Shown here: positions 27,672-37,163 of the stretch, piece after piece | How the letters are laid out: each line of letters starts with the position of its first letter | Position numbering within the stretch: position 1 is the first letter of the stretch | DNA from: Massilioclostridium coli | GTDB lineage: Bacteria > Bacillota > Clostridia > Oscillospirales > Ruminococcaceae | Direction: 5' to 3' | Assembly: GCF_900095865.1 (NCBI RefSeq) | Contig: NZ_FMIZ01000007.1 | Coordinates: forward strand, 1,362,530-1,426,529 | DNA: 64,000 nt | Position numbers and translations under genes: made by a program | The notes under the pieces: generated by a model | What the model was told of the DNA's origin: nothing | The model's database searches: none | The model's input: the letters and a program-made list of their open reading frames with translations, nothing else

Positions 27672-30600
27672 CGCTGTTTCTTTTATTTCTACACAGGCAT
27701 ATGGTCTTACGTTAACAACGCCTTCATTTCCTAATAATCCAGATATTTTTTCTGCTTTGTTATTCACTGCATTGTATAATGTAGATGCTACTTCTATTTC
27801 AATTGTATTTTCTCCAGATTTTACATATGGTCCAATATCTACTACAGTATCCAGTTGGTTTGGAAATGGTACTTTCGTCCCATTTACTGTTACAGTGAAA
27901 CTGTCCTCTACATCGCCTAAATCTATAGTAGCACCATATCCTTCTGCCCAGCCTTTTTCCAGATTGAATGTTGTCGTATAGGTTCCAACACCAGAAACTG
28001 TTTCAATTCCTGCGATTTCACTCCAGGATTTTAACTGGTCTAATTGAATGGTTTCTGATTCTTTCCACACGGAGTCATAATAGGAGGTGCTACCGTTTTC
28101 TGGCGCAGTTACATAATTTACTTTCAGGTTCCAGTTCTCAATTGGTAAACTTTCCTGCACATTTGGCGCTGTTCCCTTTACAATTCCATTGTTTAATTGG
28201 AATTGATATTCTCCTGGCTCTATGGATTTGAATATCAAATTTCCGTCTACATATTCTAGATTTCCAGACTGGGTTTGGGAAGATTCCACATAGGTATTCA
28301 TTGGCTGGATTCCATTTTGAATTGCGGTTTGGTCGTCTAAAATAGCAATCATCATTTCCTCGTCGCCTTTAAAATCTAAAGTAAGATTTACTTTGCCATT
28401 TTCTAATTTATATTCTGCAATCGGGGTGATTTCACCTGTCCAGGCGTTTAGCAAATATGGTTTTCCTTCTCCTTCCAAAGAAATATTAAGCGTTCTATCT
28501 ACAAAATATTTTTCCTTATTAATATTAGGATAAGAAGCATCTGTTTCACCAAACATTTCACTACCTTGTTCATATGGGACTTTGTTGTAATTATAGAGAT
28601 AATAATAATCTATATTTTCATCCGTTGTGTGCATAGACAGTACATCGGCTGGAGTTTCATAATCCGCATCTGGCTGAACCCCTAATTGTTCTAATGCCTG
28701 CGGTACCTGATCATAGTTGTCCACATGAATGACATTTTGGTTGTTTAATATTTGTTGTATTGTCTGTTGTAACTTTTCGTCGCTGTTTCCAGATAATACA
28801 TCCTCATAATACATTTCCTGGGATGGAGTCTCCCCTACAAATACTAGTTTGAATCCCTGTTCTACCATGGAAAGCAATTTTTCTGCTGTTTCTTCCGGCA
28901 TCCCTTTCTGGTTATGAATGACCATTGCTTTATAAGCTGGACCTTCTTCATCCAGACATCCATTGATGATCGTAGCATTTTCCAAATCCAACAAAGTAGG
29001 AGAAACAAATTCATAGCTATATCCATAACTGTTTAGTATGCCATCATCTGGATAGATATAGCTTCCATCTCCACCAACCCCATCATTTAAATATTCATTT
29101 CGGTAAACGGCTATATCCATTTTTGTAGTTTTTTGTAAAATATAATTATGACGTCCCATATAGTTAAGATAATAAGAAGCTTGTTCAGGGGAAGTAATGC
29201 AATTCCATACATTAGAAACCATTCCGCTTCCTAGTGAAAATGCAGGCCATTTATTTCCTGGAACATTCCCATTTTCATTTCCAGGGCCATAATAATTTCC
29301 AGCATATCCGGCACCATGCAATGTTTGCATATTAACACCACCGGCCCAACTGCGTTTGAGCCACCACATTAAATCCTCCCAGGTTTGTCCATAACCATTT
29401 ATGAACTCGGCGGCACCTTCAAAAGAATACTGTGGCTTATCCCCCATATGCACGGCTGCTGACATAGTACGAAGATTATCAATTGATCTTCTGCCTAAAG
29501 CTTCTCCCTCTGGAATTCCAGTATATAATGCAGCAGATTCCACCTCAAATGGTTTGTTATATCCCACTTGATAACGCAAGTTTAAGCCATATTTTTCTGC
29601 CATCTGCTGCATTGGTTTTAAATGGTATTCATTATAACAATAACTGACTACATCTAAATAATCATTTCTTACTTGCTCAGTCAAACTATCATCGCTAAAT
29701 TGATAACCTGCAATATTGGTAACCGGATAAGTTCCTGTCTGACCGATTACAGGAAGATATGGTCTGATATCATAGCCTTTTTGTTGATAGAAAATATCCT
29801 CAAATCCTCTTGTCCACTCCATCGCTACATCATATTCTAGAGAATCACAGAAAATAGAATCTACTACATCCAAATAGTCTTTGATTTCTGGAATCAGATT
29901 GTTTTCCCAAAAATCAATTGCTGCCTGCGCTCCCGCTAATCCAATATGATCAATGACATAATCCCCATTGGTTTTTTGTGTTGCTGGTTGTTCAAAAAAA
30001 CTAAATAATACCCAGTCTCCATCATCCGGAGCAGTAAAGGTGATCGTACTGTTTGCTTGATTTTCCCAATCTAATACAACCTGGTCAGTCAAATCTATCC
30101 TACTGTTAAAATCAATCGTTTTATCCGCTGTTTTTCGATAAGCTAAAACCGCGTTTAATTTAGGTGTGCCTTCTTGCCGAATAGTAGTCCGTTCTGGAAC
30201 AATTCCCTGATATGTCGTTCCCCCCGCAACATCTACTACTCCATAGGTCATCTCATATAACGCCGCTTCATCATCGGCGCTAGAGATATTCGGCATTGCA
30301 ATTGGCCATGCTGGTCCATTGGTAAAGTCAACTGTTATTCCGCATTCCTTTGCGGTTTGAAGGATAATCTTCATCATATGGTTCCAATTATCCGTACCCC
30401 ATATATTCTCTTCTCCAATACTGTCAGATACCGTTATCGCAACTACTTCAACGCATCCATACCCCATATCCGCAAGATTTTTAATATCTTGCTTTAGATC
30501 TTCCTCCTCCATGGCGGCCTGTGGAACCCAATAACGAATTCTGGATTTTGCCTCTTTGGGAACATTTTTAAATTCATTCGATAATGTATTGGTTCCACTT

Positions 30601-30704
30601 GAATCTGTTTGCGCCAATGCAGTCATAGAATATGATCCTACACTGACTGCTATGAGAGCGGCCAACATACAAGCAACCACTTTATGTTTTCTAGTTCGTT
30701 TCAT
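26877..30704 (-). CDS. surface GH106-type alpha-L-rhamnosidase with FIVAR tail (enzyme 2)
   Basis: This 1275-residue secreted enzyme has a signal peptide to about residue 31 (SMTALA), then a GH106-like start (RIRYWVPQAAMEEEDLKQDIKNLADMGYGCVEVVAI). The catalytic region includes FCDSLEYDVAMEWTRGFEDIF, QQKGYDIRPYLPVIG, YSFEGAAEFINGYGQTW and VNMQTLHGAGYAG. A C-terminal jelly roll (GVGTYTTTFNLEKGWAEG...VTVNGTKVPFPN) precedes three FIVAR-like repeats and the KANAAKTGD anchor ending RKKDR. Sequence outside the tail differs clearly from enzyme 1, so this is an old paralogue and probably acts on a different linkage. A divergent AraC gene lies 173 bases upstream. Confidence 0.83.
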   Translation of the reverse strand: MKRTRKHKVVACMLAALIAVSVGSYSMTALAQTDSSGTNTLSNEFKNVPKEAKSRIRYWVPQAAMEEEDLKQDIKNLADMGYGCVEVVAITVSDSIGEENIWGTDNWNHMMKIILQTAKECGITVDFTNGPAWPIAMPNISSADDEAALYEMTYGVVDVAGGTTYQGIVPERTTIRQEGTPKLNAVLAYRKTADKTIDFNSRIDLTDQVVLDWENQANSTITFTAPDDGDWVLFSFFEQPATQKTNGDYVIDHIGLAGAQAAIDFWENNLIPEIKDYLDVVDSIFCDSLEYDVAMEWTRGFEDIFYQQKGYDIRPYLPVIGQTGTYPVTNIAGYQFSDDSLTEQVRNDYLDVVSYCYNEYHLKPMQQMAEKYGLNLRYQVGYNKPFEVESAALYTGIPEGEALGRRSIDNLRTMSAAVHMGDKPQYSFEGAAEFINGYGQTWEDLMWWLKRSWAGGVNMQTLHGAGYAGNYYGPGNENGNVPGNKWPAFSLGSGMVSNVWNCITSPEQASYYLNYMGRHNYILQKTTKMDIAVYRNEYLNDGVGGDGSYIYPDDGILNSYGYSYEFVSPTLLDLENATIINGCLDEEGPAYKAMVIHNQKGMPEETAEKLLSMVEQGFKLVFVGETPSQEMYYEDVLSGNSDEKLQQTIQQILNNQNVIHVDNYDQVPQALEQLGVQPDADYETPADVLSMHTTDENIDYYYLYNYNKVPYEQGSEMFGETDASYPNINKEKYFVDRTLNISLEGEGKPYLLNAWTGEITPIAEYKLENGKVNLTLDFKGDEEMMIAILDDQTAIQNGIQPMNTYVESSQTQSGNLEYVDGNLIFKSIEPGEYQFQLNNGIVKGTAPNVQESLPIENWNLKVNYVTAPENGSTSYYDSVWKESETIQLDQLKSWSEIAGIETVSGVGTYTTTFNLEKGWAEGYGATIDLGDVEDSFTVTVNGTKVPFPNQLDTVVDIGPYVKSGENTIEIEVASTLYNAVNNKAEKISGLLGNEGVVNVRPYACVEIKETADKDILNSVITYAEAAKESGEYDNAIESVQKSFDTALENAKTVAANAAATQDEVDEAWKTLLNEIHKLGFIAGDKTELASLIAAAEEINGELDRYVEAGKAEFTATLETAQTVYKNGDAMQAEINEVADDLLNAMLNLRFKADKSILEEVIVEANKIDASAYTTESYAALTGAVNEAKVVLGNENASQKEVDAAVTNVQSAMDSLVAVEGIKEIPSTEENATQTGQEMTTTKANAAKTGDVVPIAGLATITLAGTALLFARKKDR

Positions 30705-30877
30705 TTTATTTCCTCCTTGAACTCAAATGATATCTAAAGTATAAAAAATTTTTTTATTTTATGGTAGATAGATTTTTGCCTATTTATATATACTTTTTTG
30801 CTTTTTATTGTTATAATAAATGAAATATAAAATAATATTTTATATAAGTTTGATAAACACATGGGAATGGAGTTATC

Positions 30878-31891
30878 ATGCAAAACTTTAATCAAATCAT
30901 AAATCAATATCTACTTAATATAGCAGATTTTATTAAAAAAGTTGGGATAAAAAATATCCTTAAATATAATAATTTACCAGTTAAAAGTAAGCAAGGATTG
31001 GAATATGTTGTTTACACAGAAGATCAGCAGAATAATATTATTGTTTCTCCTGACCTACATCGTCCTAAAGTACTTTCTCCTAATGGTAAATTATTGTATC
31101 ATTGCCATGAATATTTTGAGTTAATCTATGTGTATCAGGGAAGCTGCCAATGTTTTTTAGATGGGATAGAACATACTTTTTATCAAAATCAGCTGTGCAT
31201 TATGAACACGGACACCTTGCATACCATGTATGTTTATCCTAATTCTGTTATTTTAAATATTTTGATAAGCACAAAATTATTTGATGAAATTTTTGTTCAG
31301 CTAATGAGTGAAAACGACAGTTTTTTAGGATTTTTCTTAGATTCTATCTATAACCGAAAAAACAAATCCAAATTTTACATTTTTGATATTTTAACCGATA
31401 CGGATTGTGAATTTTATTTAAGAAAACTGATTGTGGAATGTGTCCAAAACCCGGATAAAAAACAACAGGTAAAAAAAGCGAATTTCATCTGTTTACTATA
31501 TGAGCTGGCGGAACAATACCAAGATTTTCTTACACAAACGTCACCTGATAAAAATTTAGAATTTTCCAGTTTAATAGAGTATATTTCACAACATTATAAA
31601 ACTGTAACTTTACAAGACATGTCAAATCATTTCCATTATACGACAACATCTATGAGTAAATATATTAAAAAACAGACTGGACGGACTTTTTCAGATATTT
31701 TACGGAGTATCCGATTGAAAAATTCCTACTATCTACTATCCTATACGAATCTTTCGATTGAGGAAATTGCAGATAAACTAGGCTACCATGAACGAAGCTA
31801 TTTTGAAAAAATTTTTAAACAATATTGCGACATTACCCCTGCAGAATATCGAAAGAAACATACTACGTTAAAAAAATTTAATACCATATAA
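30878..31891 (+). CDS. AraC-family transcriptional regulator 2
   Basis: The 337-residue protein has the same layout as regulator 1: a cupin-like sensor (YHCHEYFELIYVYQGSCQCF near residues 73-90, then NTDTLHTMYVYPN) and a C-terminal AraC domain (TLQDMSNHFHYTTTSMSKYIKKQTGRTFSDIL and IEEIADKLGYHERSYFEKIFKQYCDITPAEYRKKH). GGAG lies eight bases before ATG 30878. It is divergent from enzyme 2 across 173 bases that must hold both promoters; a TATAAT is present at 30812-30817 but no good -35 was seen. Control of enzyme 2 is inferred from position. Confidence 0.9.
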   Translation: MQNFNQIINQYLLNIADFIKKVGIKNILKYNNLPVKSKQGLEYVVYTEDQQNNIIVSPDLHRPKVLSPNGKLLYHCHEYFELIYVYQGSCQCFLDGIEHTFYQNQLCIMNTDTLHTMYVYPNSVILNILISTKLFDEIFVQLMSENDSFLGFFLDSIYNRKNKSKFYIFDILTDTDCEFYLRKLIVECVQNPDKKQQVKKANFICLLYELAEQYQDFLTQTSPDKNLEFSSLIEYISQHYKTVTLQDMSNHFHYTTTSMSKYIKKQTGRTFSDILRSIRLKNSYYLLSYTNLSIEEIADKLGYHERSYFEKIFKQYCDITPAEYRKKHTTLKKFNTI

Positions 31892-31943
31892 TCTTCAGCC
31901 ATATTTTTCTCTATTTAATTGTAACAATTATAATCTCTCATAT

Positions 31944-31985
31944 AAAAAACACCAGCCTTTCTAATAGAAAAGCTGGTGTTTTTTA
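31944..31985. terminator. terminator between AraC 2 and enzyme 3
   Basis: AAAAAACACCAGC and GCTGGTGTTTTTT form the stem, extended inward by TTTCT/AGAAA. It is symmetric and serves both convergent genes. Confidence 0.88.
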
Positions 31986-32020
31986 TATGAAAGAAAAGAG
32001 AAAAAGAAATTTACAATTGA

Positions 32021-32812
32021 TTATTTTTTCTTACGGGTGATCCACAGTGCTATGCCTGCCAGACTGATCGCTGCCAATCCTGCAATTGGTGCGAAGTCGC
32101 CTGTTTTCGCCGCATTTGCTTTTGGTGTTGTAGATTCCTGTCCTGTCTGTGTTCCATTGTCTTCGGTTGGAGTTTCTGCAGGTGTTCCATCTACTGCTAT
32201 CAAGTTATCCATTGCTGTTTGTACTCTTGTTACTGCTGCATCTACTTCTTCCTGGGTTGCGTTTTCGTTGCTGTATACATTGCTTGCTTCTACTACTGCT
32301 GCTTGTAATGCTGCATAGCTTTCTGCTGTGTATACGTTCGCGTCCACTTTGCTTGCTTCTGCAAGGACTTCTTCCAGGATAGACTTATCTGCTTTGTATC
32401 TCAGGTTCAGCATTGCATTTAACAGATTGTCTGCTGCTTCATTTACTTCTGCCTGCATGGCATCGCCATCTTCATATACCGCTACTGCTGCTTCCAAAGC
32501 TGTAGTAAATTCCGCTTTGCCTGCTTCTACATAACGGTCAAGTTCTGCATTGATTTCATTTGCTGCTTCAATCAAGGATGCCAGTTCTGTTTTATCTCCT
32601 GCTACAAATCCTAATTTATGGATTTCATTCAGCAGTATTTTCCATGCTTGATCAATTTCTTCTTGACTTGCATTTTCATTTTTCGCTACTGCTTTTGCAT
32701 TTTCCAAAGCAGCATCAAAGGATTTCTGTACGCTTTCAATGGCATTATCATATTCCCCGCTTTCTTTGACATCCTCTGCGTATGTAATCACAGAATTTAA
32801 AATGCCTTTATC
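32021..32812 (-). repeat. shared C-terminal tail, copy 3 (class B)
   Basis: It encodes the last 263 residues of the GH78 enzyme. Repeats 1 and 2 are nearly those of copy 2 (GEYDNAIESVQKSFDAALEN; ELDRYVEAGKAEF) although the catalytic domains belong to different families. Confidence 0.85.
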
Positions 32813-35800
32813 CGCTGTTTCACCTACTACATATCCATCCGTAATGTTTGCTAATAGTTTGCCATCTTTCAGTTCAAAGTTGTAACCGCCTGATTCCAGG
32901 TTGAATTTTGCTGCCATTTGACCATTATGTTCTTCCATGCCTATATAGGTAACTCCATCCACTGCTGCAAAATTCGCTACTGCCTCTTCGCTTACTGGCA
33001 AGTATAAGGTAGCATTAGTATTGGCTGGTATGACTGCTTCATAGTTGCTCAGGCTACCGTCTGTTGCAACCCAATTGGAAACAATATTGCCGTAATAACT
33101 GTTGTAAGACCCGTTCACAAAATCAATTCTGCCAGAAGCATCAATGGTTGGCTGTAAAATAATATGTTTAAATCCAACACCTTCCCCTTGGTCAGTATCA
33201 ATGCCAGCCATATACTGGTACATCCATTCTACACATGCTCCATAGGAATAATGGTTAAAAGAGTTCATAGAAGAATCCCCAAAACTATTGTCTTTGGAGT
33301 AGGAATTCCATCTTTCCCAAATTGTTGTTGCACCATTTTTTACTTCATATAACCAGGATGGCATTTCATCCTGCAATAACAAATCATAGGTAGTATCCAC
33401 ACAACCCGCATCTGTCAAGGCGGGAAGAATTACATTTACACCTAAGAAGCCGATTGCCAAGGTATCTTCCCCTTGTCCTTTCCGGATGGAACCGCCTTTA
33501 TTGGCGATATCAGTTAAGAGGTTCTGCACCATGGTCGCTTTTTGTTCTTCCGTATGATACAATCCTAATTTTAAAGCCCATAAAATAGATGCCTGGGAGT
33601 TATCTACATAAGTAGAATCGTGCATATCGGTAGTACCTAAAACGCCATCTGCGGAAGAGGACAGCACATTGCCATCAGCAGTAATATATTTTTCAATGGC
33701 AGCAGCTTTTTCTGTATTGTAAAGTTCCGTATATTTTTCTACCATTGTGTCGTCTTCAATAATCTCTGCCATTTGTTTCATCAAATCAGCGGTATAAATA
33801 CGGTACATGGTGTTCATATAAGCCACAGCGGTTGCCTGGAAGTTCAGCCAATCCCCAAACATGGATTTTCCATAGCCTTTTTCCGCTACTGCATCCATAT
33901 AAGCATCCATAGAAGGATAGCTATTTTTAATATAGGAAATATCACCGGTTTTCTGGTACAAAGTCCAAGGAACGATTACCCCTACATCGCTCCAACCGGA
34001 AGCTAGCTGCTTGGAGATTCCTCCACCCATGCCACCCCAGGTTGGTATGATTGCGCCAAATACATCATCATTGCCTGCTGCCTGGTCGTTTGCCATAGTA
34101 ACATAATTTTGCAAAAAGGATGCCACATCAAAATTATAGGTTGCTGTGCCAGCGAACACCTGGGCATCTCCAGACCACCCATAGCGTTCGTCACGCTGTG
34201 GGCAATCCGTTGGCAACCATAAATAGTTTCCTCTTTGGCTCCACAAAACATTGCTATATAATTGATTGATTGCACTATCAGAAGTTTCAATATAACCAGT
34301 CTGGCCATTTAAAGAGTTGATCACCTTGCCAGATATATTATGGATAGTCACTTCCGAATCAGCCGTGATGCCAACATATCGAAATCCCTGAAAGGTTATG
34401 GATGGTTTCCAGGTTTCTTCTGCATCTCCTTTTAAGGTATAGGAATCCATTGCCGCCACACCTCGTAACGAAGCTTGATACAGGCTTCCTTTTGGGCCGT
34501 CGCTGCCGCCTGTTTCCATTTCGGGGTTTAAATTTCCATCATTCAGCATCTCTGCATGCTGCACTTGGATGGTTGTCCCCTCCGCACCAGAAATTGTCAG
34601 TTCTGATACACCCACCATGTTTTGGCCTAAGTCTAGGATTAAAGTTTCTCCAGGCAACAATGTAATATCGTCATTGACGTCTACAGGATATTCTACTACA
34701 TTACCGGTTGCATATTCTGAGGTTCCCCCTTCAGATATCGGTTTTTGGATTTCATCTTCCCGATATTTATAGCAATCTTCCCCACCAATTGGCCGCTGCG
34801 TCAAATTCTCATGAATATAAGCGTAGTTTGCTGTGTTTGCCGCACATACTGCTCCAGTGTATTCCCCTGCTATTACCGCGTCCCAATTATCTTCCGTAAA
34901 TCCAGGTTGATTCCAGCCTGCTACAGTTTCTTCCAGACGTGCGTCGTAGTGTTCCCCCTGGTAAAAATCATTAAATATAATTGGCCCATTGTCATAGGAT
35001 TTCCAATCAGCTGGATTCGTCGTAATGACTTCTGTTGTTCCATCCTCATAGGTAATGGACAGCTTTGCCAACAAAGCAAGTTCGCTGGCGTCATCTTCTC
35101 CGATTACTCCTGTATAATAACTCTGTGCAATTTCACCTGCGTACCATCCTTTTCCCATCTGAACCCCTAATGCCACGGCATCACCAGTGATATATTGGGT
35201 AACGTCATAGGTTTGATAGTTCACATAGCTGTTGTAGTCAGTCCAGCCCGGATTTAACGTGTCATCAATTATATTGCCGTCTACATCCTGCCTCATAACT
35301 TCCTGTCCATTCAGATACGCGTTGTAAACCCCTAAAGAAGCTATATACAACTGCGCATCCGCAACTTTACCCTTTAAAGATTTTTCCGTCCTTAGCATAG
35401 GTGCTCCGCTTTCCTGTTTAGATGGTATAATCCACTGCGCGCCATCCCAATTGCCATATAAGCCGGTTGTAAAATAGCTGGTATCAGAGGTATTACTTAC
35501 ACCAGTTTCATCCCATACGGTAACATTCCATTGGTATTTGCTTTCCGGTTTTAGTTCCTGCGCTGTTCCTGTAGAACCATATCGCACCGAAATAGAACAA
35601 TCATCTTTTTGCTTTCCACTATCCCAGACAATCTTTCCACCCATGTCTTTTACCACAATCTGGTATGCGGTTTGTTTTGCCCCAATCAGATTGGAATCCA
35701 TCTTCCATCCAAAGCGTGGTTGCTCTACTTCTAACCCCTCCGCCAATTCTTGGAATTCTGTTGTCAAGCTACCAATCGTCATCGTATTGGACGATACTGC

Positions 35801-35884
35801 GGCAACAGGCATAGCTGATGTAACAATGCTTGCCACCATTGCTGTACTTAATAGCGCAGCAACTAACGAATACTTTTTCTTCAT
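32021..35884 (-). CDS. surface GH78 alpha-L-rhamnosidase with FIVAR tail (enzyme 3)
   Basis: This 1287-residue secreted enzyme hydrolyses terminal alpha-L-rhamnose. After a signal peptide (1-29) come the usual GH78 modules: an N-terminal fibronectin-like domain (PRFGWKMDS...YQWNVTVWD), the beta domain YIASLGVYNAYLNGQEV...LNPGWTDYNSYVNYQTYDVT, the concanavalin-like domain, then the (alpha/alpha)6 barrel with WLPTDCPQRDERYGWSGDAQ. That last segment carries the conserved acidic residues thought to include the general acid. Later landmarks are TTIWERWNSY and SFNHYSYGACVEWMY. The final 263 residues are the shared FIVAR tail with KANAAKTGD and RKKK. A divergent AraC gene with three repeated sites lies upstream. 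Confidence 0.93.
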   Translation of the reverse strand: MKKKYSLVAALLSTAMVASIVTSAMPVAAVSSNTMTIGSLTTEFQELAEGLEVEQPRFGWKMDSNLIGAKQTAYQIVVKDMGGKIVWDSGKQKDDCSISVRYGSTGTAQELKPESKYQWNVTVWDETGVSNTSDTSYFTTGLYGNWDGAQWIIPSKQESGAPMLRTEKSLKGKVADAQLYIASLGVYNAYLNGQEVMRQDVDGNIIDDTLNPGWTDYNSYVNYQTYDVTQYITGDAVALGVQMGKGWYAGEIAQSYYTGVIGEDDASELALLAKLSITYEDGTTEVITTNPADWKSYDNGPIIFNDFYQGEHYDARLEETVAGWNQPGFTEDNWDAVIAGEYTGAVCAANTANYAYIHENLTQRPIGGEDCYKYREDEIQKPISEGGTSEYATGNVVEYPVDVNDDITLLPGETLILDLGQNMVGVSELTISGAEGTTIQVQHAEMLNDGNLNPEMETGGSDGPKGSLYQASLRGVAAMDSYTLKGDAEETWKPSITFQGFRYVGITADSEVTIHNISGKVINSLNGQTGYIETSDSAINQLYSNVLWSQRGNYLWLPTDCPQRDERYGWSGDAQVFAGTATYNFDVASFLQNYVTMANDQAAGNDDVFGAIIPTWGGMGGGISKQLASGWSDVGVIVPWTLYQKTGDISYIKNSYPSMDAYMDAVAEKGYGKSMFGDWLNFQATAVAYMNTMYRIYTADLMKQMAEIIEDDTMVEKYTELYNTEKAAAIEKYITADGNVLSSSADGVLGTTDMHDSTYVDNSQASILWALKLGLYHTEEQKATMVQNLLTDIANKGGSIRKGQGEDTLAIGFLGVNVILPALTDAGCVDTTYDLLLQDEMPSWLYEVKNGATTIWERWNSYSKDNSFGDSSMNSFNHYSYGACVEWMYQYMAGIDTDQGEGVGFKHIILQPTIDASGRIDFVNGSYNSYYGNIVSNWVATDGSLSNYEAVIPANTNATLYLPVSEEAVANFAAVDGVTYIGMEEHNGQMAAKFNLESGGYNFELKDGKLLANITDGYVVGETADKGILNSVITYAEDVKESGEYDNAIESVQKSFDAALENAKAVAKNENASQEEIDQAWKILLNEIHKLGFVAGDKTELASLIEAANEINAELDRYVEAGKAEFTTALEAAVAVYEDGDAMQAEVNEAADNLLNAMLNLRYKADKSILEEVLAEASKVDANVYTAESYAALQAAVVEASNVYSNENATQEEVDAAVTRVQTAMDNLIAVDGTPAETPTEDNGTQTGQESTTPKANAAKTGDFAPIAGLAAISLAGIALWITRKKK

Positions 35885-35934
35885 AAATTACTTCCTCCTC
35901 AATTTAAGTATCTAGTTGTCTACTGACTACTCTA

Positions 35935-36006
35935 CTATATCAAATATTTTGACAGTTTCCTATATCAATTGAAGTACTGTTTGTATCCTTTGATGTTCTA
36001 TATCAA
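35935..36006. promoter_or_regulatory. three direct repeats CTATATCAA, candidate AraC sites
   Basis: CTATATCAA occurs at 35935-35943, 35960-35968 and 35998-36006, always in the same orientation, between enzyme 3 and AraC regulator 3. The first copy overlaps a minus-strand TATAGT that could be the -10 of enzyme 3. AraC-family activators commonly bind direct repeats next to or overlapping the -35 region. The motif was not found in the control regions of cassettes 1 and 2. Confidence 0.5.
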
Positions 36007-36016
36007 CAGAAATTAT

Positions 36017-36045
36017 TTTACTTCACAATTAAGATATGGTATAAT
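36017..36045 (+). promoter_or_regulatory. promoter of AraC regulator 3
   Basis: TTTACT at 36017-36022, a 17-base spacer and TATAAT at 36040-36045, with an extended -10 TGG just before it. Confidence 0.8.
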
Positions 36046-36080
36046 TGTTAAAAACGAAATCAAGACATGGGAGGGTTCTT

Positions 36081-37058
36081 ATGGACTTATCCGCATATTA
36101 CGAAAAAGAAGCAGAAAAATTTTTGCGCTTTTTACGGCAGCACGAAAAACAATGGCAGGCAGAACGTCCAAATTCTCTAGAAAAGAGGACGTTAAGCGAC
36201 CGGTATTTTTTTGGCAACCATCAAACTAGTTTTTGGATTATGCCCCATCCACGGGACCAATATGGAAAATTTCATTCCCATTGTTTTATTGAGATGGTTT
36301 ATGTCCATCATGGCAGTTGTACCAACTGGGTTCAAATTGGACAAAAGCAATGCTCTATTCCTTTAAAACAAGGGGATATTTGTATTTTGAATACCAATGC
36401 GATTCATGTCATCCGGGATAATAAACCTGAAAATATCATTTTTAACATTATGATACAACAATCTTTTATTGATAGTATCAACATGAAATTAATTACCAAC
36501 CATCAGTTGGATTATGAGCTGTTTTTAAAAGCGATGCAGAATAAGCAAAAGCTGGACCAATATCTTGTATTTCACAATGAGTCAGATTTCCAATGTGAAA
36601 CAATCATCCAGAATTTAATTTACGAATTTTATGAGGCCAACGAATGCCGTGATATTATGCTCAACCATCTGTTTACCTGTTTGATGGTATGTCTGGTACG
36701 GAATTTCAGTCAACAAATTCATACTGAAGAAGAACTGAATAGTCAGGATATATCCCATCTGATCCAATATATTTCCGATCATTGCGATTGTATTACTATT
36801 GCTTCTTTAGCAGAAAAATTCAACTATCATCCCAGTTACCTCTCAAAATTAATCAAGAAACAAACCGGTGTCAGCTTTTCTGAGATTTTATTAGATGCCC
36901 GGTTAAAACGGGCAAAAAGTTTTTTGGAAGATACCGATCTTTCTATCTCAGACATTATTGAAGAATTAGGCTATTCCAATCGCACTTATTTTAATAAACA
37001 ATTTAAAAAACGCTATCAATTAACGCCATATCAATATCGAAAACACCATCAAAATTAG
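36081..37058 (+). CDS. AraC-family transcriptional regulator 3
   Basis: The 325-residue protein has a cupin-like sensor (FHSHCFIEMVYVHHGSC, then GDICILNTNAIHVI) and a C-terminal AraC domain (TIASLAEKFNYHPSYLSKLIKKQTGVSFSEILLDARLKRAKSFL and ISDIIEELGYSNRTYFNKQFKKRYQLTPYQYRKHH). GGGAGGG lies five bases before ATG 36081; the frame is open for 12 more codons, but those overlap the promoter. It is divergent from the GH78 gene and is the likely regulator of it. All three AraC proteins share architecture but have diverged enough to sense different sugars. Confidence 0.9.
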   Translation: MDLSAYYEKEAEKFLRFLRQHEKQWQAERPNSLEKRTLSDRYFFGNHQTSFWIMPHPRDQYGKFHSHCFIEMVYVHHGSCTNWVQIGQKQCSIPLKQGDICILNTNAIHVIRDNKPENIIFNIMIQQSFIDSINMKLITNHQLDYELFLKAMQNKQKLDQYLVFHNESDFQCETIIQNLIYEFYEANECRDIMLNHLFTCLMVCLVRNFSQQIHTEEELNSQDISHLIQYISDHCDCITIASLAEKFNYHPSYLSKLIKKQTGVSFSEILLDARLKRAKSFLEDTDLSISDIIEELGYSNRTYFNKQFKKRYQLTPYQYRKHHQN

Positions 37059-37163
37059 CAGATTATTAAATTTAGGTTTGTTTTTTCTCCATATCCTGAT
37101 TAATTGAGGTTTTGTCGTTTTTTATTTGTTATTACTAACAAGAACCCCATTTTAATTTATCTA

